A DNA stretch of 18,717 nucleotides from JAHFUI01 sp041485905 (GTDB lineage Bacteria > Acidobacteriota > Vicinamibacteria > Vicinamibacterales > CAVVIG01), in NCBI GenBank assembly GCA_041485905.1, contig JBGPKK010000090.1:1-18717 (forward strand), written 5' to 3'. Made by a program: the position numbers and the translations under genes. The notes beneath the pieces were generated by a model. It was not told where the DNA came from. It did not search any database and saw nothing but the letters and a program-made list of their open reading frames with translations. Every line of letters begins with the position of its first letter. The stretch's first letter is position 1. Positions 6,846 to 14,422 of this stretch are shown here, piece after piece.

Positions 6846-7309
6846 GGCAGCAGTCCTTTGATGTTGTTCAGCACATGTCCGACGAGGAAGTTCCACCAGA
6901 CGATGAACGCCAGCAGCCAGGTCAGATATCGGCGCGCAGCCGCCTGCCCGGGCACAAGGGGGGCTTTCCAGAAGAGCCAGTAGATGGGCAGCAGGCCCAG
7001 CCCAATCGCGGCGAGATGTTCCTTGATCTCGAAGACGCCGTTGGCCGCGCGCATCTGCATGTCCTCGAGGGCCGTACGCACATCGAGCCGGTACTGCGGA
7101 TAGAGGAGCGCGCCGCCGATCGCCGTGACGAGAAATAGCCCGACGACGGCGTCCGTATAGACGCCGCCGTCAACCCTCCGAAATCGGTCGACGAAGGACA
7201 GCGGCCCGGCAGCCCTCCGCCTCGGGACGAGGCTCAAGGCCTGATGCGTGATGGCGCCGAGCAGCGCGACCGCCAGCAAGCCGTGAACGATGAGCTTGAA
7301 AACAATCAT
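6842..7309 (-). CDS. Four-helix membrane protein with a His pattern suggestive of heme b
   Basis: The product is 155 residues. Predicted helices are at about 3-28, 52-70, 92-116 and 127-147. His9 and His22 are both in helix 1, 13 residues apart. His98 (KEHLAAIGLG) is in helix 3 and His145 (VGHVLNN) in helix 4. Four intramembrane His with 13-residue spacing on one helix resemble b-type cytochromes, so one or two hemes are plausible but not proven. The ATG overlaps the stop of the amine oxidase gene as ATGA, indicating translational coupling, and the gene in turn overlaps the small membrane protein. A role as the quinone-side electron acceptor for the flavoprotein is inference. Confidence 0.75.
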   Translation of the reverse strand: MIVFKLIVHGLLAVALLGAITHQALSLVPRRRAAGPLSFVDRFRRVDGGVYTDAVVGLFLVTAIGGALLYPQYRLDVRTALEDMQMRAANGVFEIKEHLAAIGLGLLPIYWLFWKAPLVPGQAAARRYLTWLLAFIVWWNFLVGHVLNNIKGLLP

Positions 7310-8781
7310 GAATTCAGAACCTCACGCGCGGCCCGTTCGCCAGACTGCAAGGCTCCCTCCATCCATCCGGTCCACGACGATGTGTGCTCGCCCGCGAAGT
7401 GGATGCCGTTTTCGGGGCGGGCGATCGTCGGCATGAGTGTACTCATCTCGCCCGGCTTGAACACGGGAAACGCGCCGCGTGACCAGGGGTCCAGGGCCCA
7501 TCGCTGGACGAACCCCTTTTCGAACTGCGAGCGAATGGCCGGAAAGGCATCGGCGACGAGATCTATCCCGAACGTGAGGCTGTCCTCGGAGGTCATGTCG
7601 AGCACCGTGCGGCCGACGACCCCGCCAACCGAGGCGCCAAGGATTCCGCGCATGCTCGTCACCTGATCGAAGGTCGAGTCCCACACTTCCGTCGCGCGAT
7701 CGGTCCGAGCCGATCCGCTCAAGTCGGCGGACCGCCAGAAGCGGCTGCGCGACTGCAGCAGAAACCGCGTGCCGGAATAGTAGGACAGCTGCGCGATCGC
7801 TCGTTCCTTCGGTTTGGACAAACGCGGACGGATCTCGATGTCCCGCAGCGTCGTGAACGGAATCGCGAAGATGATGCGGCTGGCCGTCAGGCTAAGGACG
7901 CGAGCGTCCGCCCGATACTCGACGCGAAAACGCAGCGCTCTCAACTTCCCTGGGCCCTGTCCGGCGGAGGACTCGCGCGTCACCCTGACGACAGGGGCGT
8001 TGTAGCGAATGACGTTTCCAAGCGCCGTTGCCATGGCACGCGGCAGCAGGTCCATTCCGCCCTGAATCTTGTAGCGTTGCGTGGACTGGCGCAGCATCGC
8101 GAATTGCCGGAGGACGTACAGCGCAGACAGATCGGTGGCGTCACCGCCGACTGTCATGAGCTTGATCGCCTCGGGCGTGGCGCCGCGGGATCGAAGATAT
8201 TCCGGCCAGCTCAGCCGGTCGTACGATGCCCATCGCGCGTACGAGTCGGCCGTCGCCGCCGGCTCCGCAAGATCGCCCGGCAAGACACCGATGTAGCGAT
8301 CGAGCAACGCCCCCGGGTCCAAACCGTTGTCATCTGGCTTGAGATCCCGCGTCAGTGCGCCCCGGGCGATCTCTGCGGCCGTCGCGGCCTTGCCCTGGAT
8401 CGCCACGACCGGCGACCCTTGAGACGCAGTGAACGGCGTCAGCGTGAGGCTGAAACGTCTGGCGGCTCGCAGCACCGCCTGATGAACGCCGGCAATGCGG
8501 ATCGGCCCGGCCTCGGCGTGCAGACCGTCGTCGAACGGCGCGCGGACCGTCAGGACGCGGCCACCGACGCGTTCGCGCGCCTCGAGGACGACGACCTGGC
8601 GTCCCGCTTGTCGCAAGACATCAGCCGCGCGCAAGCCGGCGAGGCCTGCGCCGACCACGACGATGGGGTTTGCTAGGTTCGCGGCGCTCGGCTGGGCGAG
8701 TCGTTGCAGCAAGGACGGCGCAGCGGGAGCCGCCAGGGCGGAGAGCTGGAGAAACCGTCGACGAGTGACGTCTCGGCCCAT
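7306..8781 (-). CDS. Tat-exported flavin monoamine-oxidase family protein
   Basis: The product is 491 residues. The twin-arginine signal is TRRRFLQLSALAAPA (about 6-20). The FAD-binding Rossmann motif VVVGAGLAGLRAADVL is at 41-56, followed by LEARERVGGRV at 66-76, typical of the amine oxidase family. The C-terminal FAD/substrate motif HFAGEHTSSWTGWMEGAL lies in the last 30 residues. Family members oxidise amines, amino acids or carotenoid-like substrates; the substrate here cannot be told. The ATG at 8781 has no strong Shine-Dalgarno sequence. It heads an overlapping operon with two membrane proteins, which is unusual for a soluble oxidase and suggests that electrons go to the membrane instead of directly to oxygen. 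It is divergent from a cytochrome-c-type gene. Confidence 0.85.
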   Translation of the reverse strand: MGRDVTRRRFLQLSALAAPAAPSLLQRLAQPSAANLANPIVVVGAGLAGLRAADVLRQAGRQVVVLEARERVGGRVLTVRAPFDDGLHAEAGPIRIAGVHQAVLRAARRFSLTLTPFTASQGSPVVAIQGKAATAAEIARGALTRDLKPDDNGLDPGALLDRYIGVLPGDLAEPAATADSYARWASYDRLSWPEYLRSRGATPEAIKLMTVGGDATDLSALYVLRQFAMLRQSTQRYKIQGGMDLLPRAMATALGNVIRYNAPVVRVTRESSAGQGPGKLRALRFRVEYRADARVLSLTASRIIFAIPFTTLRDIEIRPRLSKPKERAIAQLSYYSGTRFLLQSRSRFWRSADLSGSARTDRATEVWDSTFDQVTSMRGILGASVGGVVGRTVLDMTSEDSLTFGIDLVADAFPAIRSQFEKGFVQRWALDPWSRGAFPVFKPGEMSTLMPTIARPENGIHFAGEHTSSWTGWMEGALQSGERAAREVLNS

Positions 8782-8825
8782 GTTGAACGAGCAGTGGAGC
8801 GGTCATCTTAGTTCATCGTGCGGGC

Positions 8826-8835
8826 TTGACGTCAA
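8826..8835. promoter_or_regulatory. Palindrome TTGACGTCAA in the divergent promoter region
   Basis: This perfect 10-bp palindrome lies in the 86-nt gap between the divergent oxidase and cytochrome genes. Each half contains a TTGACG -35-like hexamer. On the minus strand TAAGAT (8810-8805) follows after 19 nt. On the plus strand a weak CAACAT (8849-8854) follows after 17 nt. It could be a shared operator or overlapping -35 elements. Motif evidence only. Confidence 0.35.
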
Positions 8836-8867
8836 AGCGCGTCGCACGCAACATTGGGATTCATACC

Positions 8868-10160
8868 ATGCGGTTCAGAGTTGCATTCGCACTGGGCCTC
8901 GGTCTCTTGTGCGTGGCTTGGCGGGTCCCGGCGCCCTTGAGCGCCGAGCGTCGCGGGATGTTCTTCGGATCGACCGAGGACATGGCCATCAAGTACGGAA
9001 CGGCGCCACTCGACAATCCCGTCATTGCCGTCAACCAAAAACTGAAGGACGGCAGCATCCGTCTCACCCTCGACGGCCGCGGCGGATTTCTAGAGTCGGC
9101 GCTTCAAGCACTCGACATTCCGGTCGAATCACAGATGCTCGTGTTCTCGGCGACCAGTCTGCAGGCCCGGCTGATCAATCCGGATAATCCACGGGCGCTC
9201 TTCTTCAACGACCGCGTCGTCCTCGGGTATGTCCGCAACGGTGAAATTCTTGAAGTGGCCGCCGAGGACGCCACCGAGGGCATCGTCTTCTACACGCTGG
9301 AGCAGAAGACCACCGACGCGCCTCAGTTTCAACGCGTCACCACATGCCTCGGCTGTCATCTGAATGCCGACACGCTGGGCGTGCCGGGTCTGCTGATGTT
9401 CAGTACGACGCCGGCGTCCGACAGCCGGCCGGTCAGGTCGGCCGCCATGGATCACCGGATGCCGCTCAAGGACCGTTGGGGCGGTTGGTTCGTCACGGGA
9501 ACGAGCGGCAGAGCCGAGCACATCGGCAACAAGGTGCCCGCGCTCGACGGTCACCCAAGTCGCGAGCTCGCCTCGGCGAGCGGACTGTTCGACCCGGACG
9601 GCTTCCGCGCCACGATGAGCGACATCGCCGCCCTGATGGTGTTCTCGCACCAGACGTACATGACCAACCTGATCACGCGCGCAGGATGGGAAGCGCGCGC
9701 CGCGGATCCGAGGCTGCACCCACCGTTTGTGGCCGCGCCCGGAGAAGACGCCCGACTCGCCGACGTCATGAGCGGCGTCGCGAACGAGGTCGTCGACTAC
9801 ATGCTGTTCATCGATGAAACGAGGTTGACGGACCGCGTCCGGGGCGCGTCAGGCTTCGCCGAAAAATTCTCAGCAGTGGGCCCCAGGGACAAAAAGGGAC
9901 GTTCGCTGCACGAGCTGGATCTGAACCGCCGTCTGATGAAATACCCCTGCAGCTACTTGATCTACTCACCCGCCTTTGACCAGCTGCCGCCCGGCGCCAA
10001 GGACCCGATCTACAGGCGGCTGTGGCAGATCCTCTCCGGAAACGAGCGACTGGCGCGCTACAGAACGGCGTTGTCGGTGGCGGATCGGCGCGCGATCGTC
10101 GAAATCCTGCGCGATACGAAGCCGGATCTGCCCTCGTACTTCCGGGACGTCACGAGGTAG
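8868..10160 (+). CDS. Exported cytochrome-c-type heme protein, uncharacterised
   Basis: The product is 430 residues. The signal peptide is about 1-26 (VAFALGLGLLCVAWRVPAPLSA). A single heme site CLGCH is at 160-164, followed by TLGVPGLLMFS, a combination seen in uncharacterised heme proteins of Acidobacteriota and Planctomycetes. The C-terminal half is helical, with His and Met residues that could supply a distal ligand (MDHRMPLKDRWGGWF). The length is far beyond a class I cytochrome, so it may be an enzyme with one heme. I prefer the ATG at 8868 because the signal peptide follows directly; an in-frame start at 8826 adds 14 residues before it. It is divergent from the oxidase operon across an 86-nt region and may be its periplasmic electron partner. 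Confidence 0.78.
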   Translation: MRFRVAFALGLGLLCVAWRVPAPLSAERRGMFFGSTEDMAIKYGTAPLDNPVIAVNQKLKDGSIRLTLDGRGGFLESALQALDIPVESQMLVFSATSLQARLINPDNPRALFFNDRVVLGYVRNGEILEVAAEDATEGIVFYTLEQKTTDAPQFQRVTTCLGCHLNADTLGVPGLLMFSTTPASDSRPVRSAAMDHRMPLKDRWGGWFVTGTSGRAEHIGNKVPALDGHPSRELASASGLFDPDGFRATMSDIAALMVFSHQTYMTNLITRAGWEARAADPRLHPPFVAAPGEDARLADVMSGVANEVVDYMLFIDETRLTDRVRGASGFAEKFSAVGPRDKKGRSLHELDLNRRLMKYPCSYLIYSPAFDQLPPGAKDPIYRRLWQILSGNERLARYRTALSVADRRAIVEILRDTKPDLPSYFRDVTR

Positions 10161-10194
10161 GCGAGACGCGATGTTGACCGGCTCGAGTCCTCGC

Positions 10195-11076
10195 CTAGGG
10201 GTTTCCGGCCGTCGCCTCGATCGCGACCGGTCCCATCAGCGACGATCCGCCGCCCGGTCTGCCCGGTCGCGAGGGCATGTTGTCCTGCACGGTCGTGATC
10301 CGCAGCTCGTTCGCGGAGACGTGAGCGGTGACCTGATTGCGGAACGGCAGCGATCCGGGGCCCCAGTCCTCGTGGAGGATGTTGAACGTCAGCGTGTCGC
10401 CCTTGATCTCGAAGTCGTCCAGCGCCGCCATCGTGTAGGGATTGTCACATCGCCCACAGACCATCCCGCGCAGCGTGTTCCCGACCTTGCGGATGATGAA
10501 CAACTGCTTGTTGATCCCTGCGCCGAAGCCGATCCACACGCCGACCACGTCCGCCGGCGTCAACGACTTCCACGGTCCGGGTTGAACGTATGGCGCGGGC
10601 GCGAAGCCTCCACCGCCGCCGGCCCCCCCGCCGCGAGCAGCGATCGCAGGCACAGGAGGACCAGGTGGCAGCACAGATACGGGAGTCGGAAGCGGGTCCG
10701 GTCCGCGCGCGTCCTTAATCATCGTCCACGCGAACGTGCCACCGCCCGGGCCGCCGCTGGTCCCCGTCACAATCAGTCTTCCGTTGTTGAACTTCGCGGT
10801 CGCACGGTCCTGAGAGGCCGTGCTGCCGTCGCTCTTCACATGCGTTACCACGAACGCGATGCCGTCCGCGGCGAGCTTGCCGTCGAGGAACGCCAGCGTC
10901 GTCGCGTCGCTGCAATGAGTGCAGTAAATTCCGCGCACCTGATCGCCGCGGATCGAGAACTGATAGGTGTGTGTGTTGTCGTCCGTCTTCCACCCGCCCC
11001 GGTAATCGTCGGCATTCTGCCCGGCGGCCGTCGGCGCGCACCCGAGCACGGCCAGAAGGACGAACAGCTTCTTCAT
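10195..11076 (-). CDS. Exported protein with two tandem CxxC repeat modules
   Basis: The product is 293 residues. The signal peptide (about 1-19) contains VLGC at 10-13, a borderline lipobox. Two similar beta-rich modules follow. Module 1 is at about 29-118, with YCTHC (Cys52, Cys55) then TLAFLDGKLAADGIAFVV. Module 2 is at about 181-280, with VCGRC (Cys207, Cys210) then TMAALDDFEIKGDTLTFNI. A Gly/Pro-rich linker (about 125-170) separates them. The paired Cys could be disulfides, a redox pair or a metal site. The ATG overlaps the amidohydrolase stop as ATGA, so the two are co-translated. I do not recognise a named domain. The module resemblance is by eye. Confidence 0.78.
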   Translation of the reverse strand: MKKLFVLLAVLGCAPTAAGQNADDYRGGWKTDDNTHTYQFSIRGDQVRGIYCTHCSDATTLAFLDGKLAADGIAFVVTHVKSDGSTASQDRATAKFNNGRLIVTGTSGGPGGGTFAWTMIKDARGPDPLPTPVSVLPPGPPVPAIAARGGGAGGGGGFAPAPYVQPGPWKSLTPADVVGVWIGFGAGINKQLFIIRKVGNTLRGMVCGRCDNPYTMAALDDFEIKGDTLTFNILHEDWGPGSLPFRNQVTAHVSANELRITTVQDNMPSRPGRPGGGSSLMGPVAIEATAGNP

Positions 11077-12278
11077 CGCCTGTCCACCACCACGACGCCG
11101 CCCTTGACGGTCACTTTGGTCTTCAGCCAGTTCCAATAGCCTTCGAGTGGATTGCCGTCGAGCAGGATGATGTCGGCGATCTTGCCGGCCTCCAGCGTTC
11201 CGAGCTGATCGCCCATCTGAATGTAGGACGCCGTGTTCGGTCCCATCAGCTTGATGATGTCCTGCATCGAGAACATCACGTTATAGGTCTTCAACTCGTG
11301 TTCCAGGCCAGCCAACGCGTCGTACACCGAATCGGTGCAGTAGCCGAGCATGCCGCCCGCATCCCAAATCGTTCGGGAGTTCACCGACGTAAATCCTGTT
11401 TCCTGGCCGACAGCGACGCCGTCGAGCACATCCGCGCCGGTGATCGAGGCGGGCCAGGGCTTGCCGTCGCGGAACCGCGGCATGTTGTCTTTCTCAAACA
11501 CGCCGAAGATCGGGGCGCCGAAGCCGATCGTCCCCAGGATTTTCGTGCCTGAGGCCGCGAGCTTTTTCGCATCCGCCTGAGTCACCCAGTCTTTGTTGGG
11601 GACGTGAACCAGCAGCCGCACGCCGGCGTCGATGGCCGCCATCATCGCCGTCGAGCTGACCGCGTGGACCTGGATCATCACGCCAGCCTTTTTCCCTTCG
11701 TCCACGACGGCTTTGAGTACTTCGATCTCCTGCGCGCTCGGCCCCGGCACCGGCGTGAGACCGATCTCGCCGGTGAACTTGACGCCCATCTCGGCCATCT
11801 TCCGAATTTGTTCACGAGCCATCTCAGGCGTGTTGTTTGCGAGCCGCACTTGTCCGGACGGAAGGATGCGCGGCCCGTTGATGACGCCCTTCTCGATGTG
11901 ATCCCTGAGCGTGATGTTCCCGTCCGCCGGACCGCCTCCCGACAGGATCGTCGTGTAGCCGGCTTCGAGCTGCGCCTGCATCTGCGCCTTCTCAGTGGGC
12001 CCGGTGTTGATGTGCCGGTGGGCGTCAATGAACCCCGGCATGGCCGTCATGCCTCGGGCGTCGATCGTCTTGCCAGTCGTCGTCCCATTCGGGGCGGACG
12101 GCGCGCCTGCCGCGACGGAAACAATTTTTCCCGCGCGCACCACGATCGAGCCGCGATCGATCACGGTGCCGTTGGCGACAACGATACGGGCATTGATGAT
12201 CGTGAGGTCCTGCGCGGAGAGGGGCGAAAGCGCCCCCAACATCAGGCACCCAACGAGCGGCAAGAGATGTCGTTTCAT
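11073..12278 (-). CDS. Exported metal-dependent amidohydrolase (imidazolonepropionase-like)
   Basis: The product is 401 residues. The signal peptide is about 1-22 (LPLVGCLMLGALSPLSAQ). The amidohydrolase barrel has the metal motif GFIDAHRH (His87, His89), a Lys at 167 (GVKFTGE) in the place of the carbamylated Lys, His205 (IQVHA), His225 (LLVHV) and Asp316 (CTDSVY). The full ligand set is therefore present. The C-terminal strand LGTLEAGKIADIILLDGNPL is classic for the family. Family members hydrolyse cyclic amides, dipeptides or lactams; the substrate here is unknown. The start at 12278 has AAGGGGAA upstream; the longer frame to 12356 lacks a signal-like beginning. A -10-like TATAGT is at 12350-12345 on the minus strand, without a matching -35. 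It is coupled to the CxxC protein downstream. Confidence 0.87.
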   Translation of the reverse strand: MKRHLLPLVGCLMLGALSPLSAQDLTIINARIVVANGTVIDRGSIVVRAGKIVSVAAGAPSAPNGTTTGKTIDARGMTAMPGFIDAHRHINTGPTEKAQMQAQLEAGYTTILSGGGPADGNITLRDHIEKGVINGPRILPSGQVRLANNTPEMAREQIRKMAEMGVKFTGEIGLTPVPGPSAQEIEVLKAVVDEGKKAGVMIQVHAVSSTAMMAAIDAGVRLLVHVPNKDWVTQADAKKLAASGTKILGTIGFGAPIFGVFEKDNMPRFRDGKPWPASITGADVLDGVAVGQETGFTSVNSRTIWDAGGMLGYCTDSVYDALAGLEHELKTYNVMFSMQDIIKLMGPNTASYIQMGDQLGTLEAGKIADIILLDGNPLEGYWNWLKTKVTVKGGVVVVDRR

Positions 12279-12472
12279 GCTCACTGTTCCCCTTGTGTCG
12301 GATGACGAAGCAGAACAATCAATTCGGCCAATCACATCGCGCTGACTATAGCTCATCAGAGCGAGGAGCCGCAGCCCGCAACGCAGGTCCGCTCGTCAGT
12401 CGCTGAGGATCACTAGATCGAGCTGACGACGGTGCTCGGAGTTGGCGAGTACTCGCGCTATGATGCGAGCCG

Positions 12473-12673
12473 ATGACTTCCGAGGTACGCGACGTTCGGC
12501 CGTTCTTCGTCAACGGCGAATGGACCCACGAGCGTCCGTCGTGACAGGACCCCAAGCCACGCGACCGCGCAAGGCTTCTCGCCAGATTCGCCGGCGCCAT
12601 CGACCAGGAGCGCGACGCGTTGGCGCACGCGCAGATGCAGGACAACGGGATAACCCTGGCCGAGTGCCTTTGA
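12473..12673 (+). pseudogene. Decayed N-terminal fragment of an aldehyde dehydrogenase
   Basis: In one frame this reads MTSEVRDVRPFFVNGEWTHE, then a TGA at 12542. Past the stop, in the same frame, it continues RARLLARFAGAIDQERDAL and AQMQDNGITLAEC before another TGA at 12671. The first block is the N-terminal strand of the ALDH superfamily. The second is its helix-rich segment, which normally lies about 50 residues further on, so the intervening part is deleted. The rest of the enzyme, including the catalytic Cys and Glu regions, is absent, and an unrelated gene starts at 12690. Motif recognition is by eye. Confidence 0.65.
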
Positions 12674-12689
12674 GCGAAAGGCCCATCGC

Positions 12690-13499
12690 GTGGCCGTAGG
12701 TCGTCGCAAGCGGGTCATCGCCGTGGCCGTGCTGGTGGTTGCGGTCGCAGCCGGGGCCTTTGCGCAGCGCCGCGGCTTTGGCGGCGGCGGCCGTGGCGGT
12801 CGTTTCGCGCAGCTTCGCATGCCGCCCAATGTGCCCTATGACGGTCGCTTCGCCTTTGTTCGCGTGAAGTACGAGACGGCGCCGGGCGGGTACTGGTGGC
12901 GCGGCCAGCCCTCATGGTCGCACGGTTATCCGCTCGCCGAGCAGAACCTGATGAAGATCATGAACGAGCTGAGCTTCCTCAACGCGCACGAGGAGATCAA
13001 CACGCTGGCGCTCGATGATCCGGAACTGTTCAAGTACCCGCTCGCCTACATCATCGAAGTGAGTTGGTGGACGCTGACCGACGCGGAAGCCGCGGCGCTG
13101 CGCCTGTATCTGCAGAAGGGCGGCTTCCTCATCGTCGACGACTTCAAGCGGCCAGGCGACTTCGGCAGCCCGGGTTGGGATCCGTTCGAGGCGAACATGC
13201 GGCGCGTCCTGCCCGACGTGCGGTTCTTCGATATGCAGGCGACGCACCCAATCTTTCACGCCTTCTTCGAGATCAACCGCCTCGACATCATCCCGCAGGC
13301 CTACAATGCCGGGCAGCCCATCTTCCGCGGTGTGTATGAGGACAACGATCCGGGCAAGCGGCTTCAGATCATCATCAACTACAACACCGACGTCTCGCAG
13401 TTCTGGGAATGGTCGGGCCAGGGCCTTCGTCCCATCGATCAGACCAACGAGGCGTACAAGCTGGGCGTCAACTACCTCGTGTACGGTTTGACGCACTAG
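12690..13499 (+). CDS. Exported DUF4159 protein
   Basis: The product is 269 residues. A signal peptide (about 1-25, ending GAFAQ) precedes a Gly/Arg-rich stretch GFGGGGRGGRF. The DUF4159 domain at about 52-265 shows the diagnostic GGFLIVDDF at 144-152, WTLTDAEAAALR just before it, and HPIFHAFFEI later. The domain has a glutamine-amidotransferase/flavodoxin-like fold. Members are commonly found with MoxR/VWA clusters, but none is present here, so the gene is solitary. The GTG at 12690 has GAAAGG about 9 nt upstream; later in-frame GTGs would cut into the signal peptide. It begins 16 nt after the ALDH relic. The biochemical function of the family is not established. Confidence 0.85.
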   Translation: MAVGRRKRVIAVAVLVVAVAAGAFAQRRGFGGGGRGGRFAQLRMPPNVPYDGRFAFVRVKYETAPGGYWWRGQPSWSHGYPLAEQNLMKIMNELSFLNAHEEINTLALDDPELFKYPLAYIIEVSWWTLTDAEAAALRLYLQKGGFLIVDDFKRPGDFGSPGWDPFEANMRRVLPDVRFFDMQATHPIFHAFFEINRLDIIPQAYNAGQPIFRGVYEDNDPGKRLQIIINYNTDVSQFWEWSGQGLRPIDQTNEAYKLGVNYLVYGLTH

Positions 13500-13545
13500 C
13501 GTGGCCGATTCGGCCGCTATCGTAAAGACGGTGGGAACTGGACAG

Positions 13546-13716
13546 CTAGTCGGTTGCGCGCAGCAACGCCGTTTCGATGGGATCGCCGCCGCCGCTCCCG
13601 GGTCCGGCCACGATGCGCTCGACGTCCGCATCGCTCATGCCGACTTGCCGCCCAATGCGCGAGTGTGCCGCCCATTCGCGTGTGCGCACGCGCGCGAAAG
13701 CCGTTGCCATCTTCAT
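13546..13716 (-). pseudogene. Truncated carboxymuconolactone-decarboxylase family gene
   Basis: This 56-codon frame has a good Shine-Dalgarno sequence (GGGAG, 6 nt before the ATG at 13716). It encodes TREWAAHSRIGRQVGMSDAD and ends PIETALLRATD with TAG. This is the CMD core helix (E-W-x-A-H, then the LSDxE-like turn) up to the family's LLRATDEL motif. The next codon would be Glu (GAG) in relatives; TAG at that point followed by CTG looks like a single G-to-T nonsense change. About 50 N-terminal residues expected in the family, and the C-terminus, are missing; beyond the stop the frame soon meets the DUF4159 gene end. It follows the VOC gene by 36 nt, so it was probably the second gene of a VOC-CMD operon. 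Confidence 0.68.
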
Positions 13717-13752
13717 CGACTGCTCCCTTCGGTGTCATTGAGCGACCTGCAG

Positions 13753-14211
13753 CTACGGCCGCTGGATCAGCTCCAGGCGGTTGCCGGCGGGATCGACCGC
13801 GATGCCGATAATGACGCCGGAATTTCCGAATGGGCGCGGATCGCCGTCCATCGATCCGCCGGCTGCCTTGACCGCCGCCGCGGTTGCAGCCATGTCGGTC
13901 ACGTTCAGGATCACGTGCGCAATCGGGTCTCTTATGGCGTCGGAGTCGCGGTGCATGATGACGATCCGGAGGTTCTTATTGGCCTTGGCAGCGTCCACGG
14001 TGGCGCCGAAATTCAAAAAGATTTCCGGCCCTCCCGGTGTTTCGAGTCGGTTGACCTCCTGCAAGCCAAACGCCGACTGGTAGAACTTGGCCAACGCCAC
14101 TACGTTCACCGCCCCCACTCGCACTGAGTTCAGCGTCACGTCGGCGTCGGCGGCACTGCCCACCATCAGCGCCGCGCACGCGGCCATCGCAATTCTGCCG
14201 ATTCTGTTCAT
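13753..14211 (-). CDS. Exported single-domain VOC (glyoxalase fold) protein
   Basis: The product is 152 residues. The signal peptide is about 1-23 (AMAACAALMVGSAADA). One VOC domain follows: VNVVALAKFYQSAFGLQEV at the start, His99 (IAHVILNV) in the middle and DPAGNRLELIQ near the end, with Glu148 at the usual metal-ligand position. Exported VOC proteins are uncommon compared with cytoplasmic ones, and this one's substrate is unknown. The ATG at 14211 has GGGGAG 6 nt upstream. The upstream extension of the frame to 14517 has no family character. The CMD relic lies directly downstream. Confidence 0.83.
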   Translation of the reverse strand: MNRIGRIAMAACAALMVGSAADADVTLNSVRVGAVNVVALAKFYQSAFGLQEVNRLETPGGPEIFLNFGATVDAAKANKNLRIVIMHRDSDAIRDPIAHVILNVTDMAATAAAVKAAGGSMDGDPRPFGNSGVIIGIAVDPAGNRLELIQRP

Positions 14212-14422
14212 CGCACTCTCCCCAAAGTGTCTGGTTAGACGTCCGGTCCCGGACGCGATGATAACGCGCGTAGGAAGCAGAAGCGAGCGTGTCATTGCGC
14301 TGGGAAAATCTGTAAACGGACGCGAATGGCCGAAAGCGGACGAAAGAATCCCGAGGTTTCTTTGAGCGCGTGAAAAGAATCCCTGCCTCCCAGCCAATTT
14401 TTGATTTTCGCGGTTTTCCTTA
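14212..14422. other. Intergenic stretch with no recognised feature
   Basis: Upstream region of the minus-strand VOC gene. The short ORFs here have no family signature or ribosome site. I see no convincing promoter or repeat. Confidence 0.4.

Noticed and set aside
12912..13631. 239-codon minus-strand frame opposite DUF4159
   Set aside because: Antisense shadow of the DUF4159 gene; the true minus-strand signal nearby is the CMD fragment in another frame.
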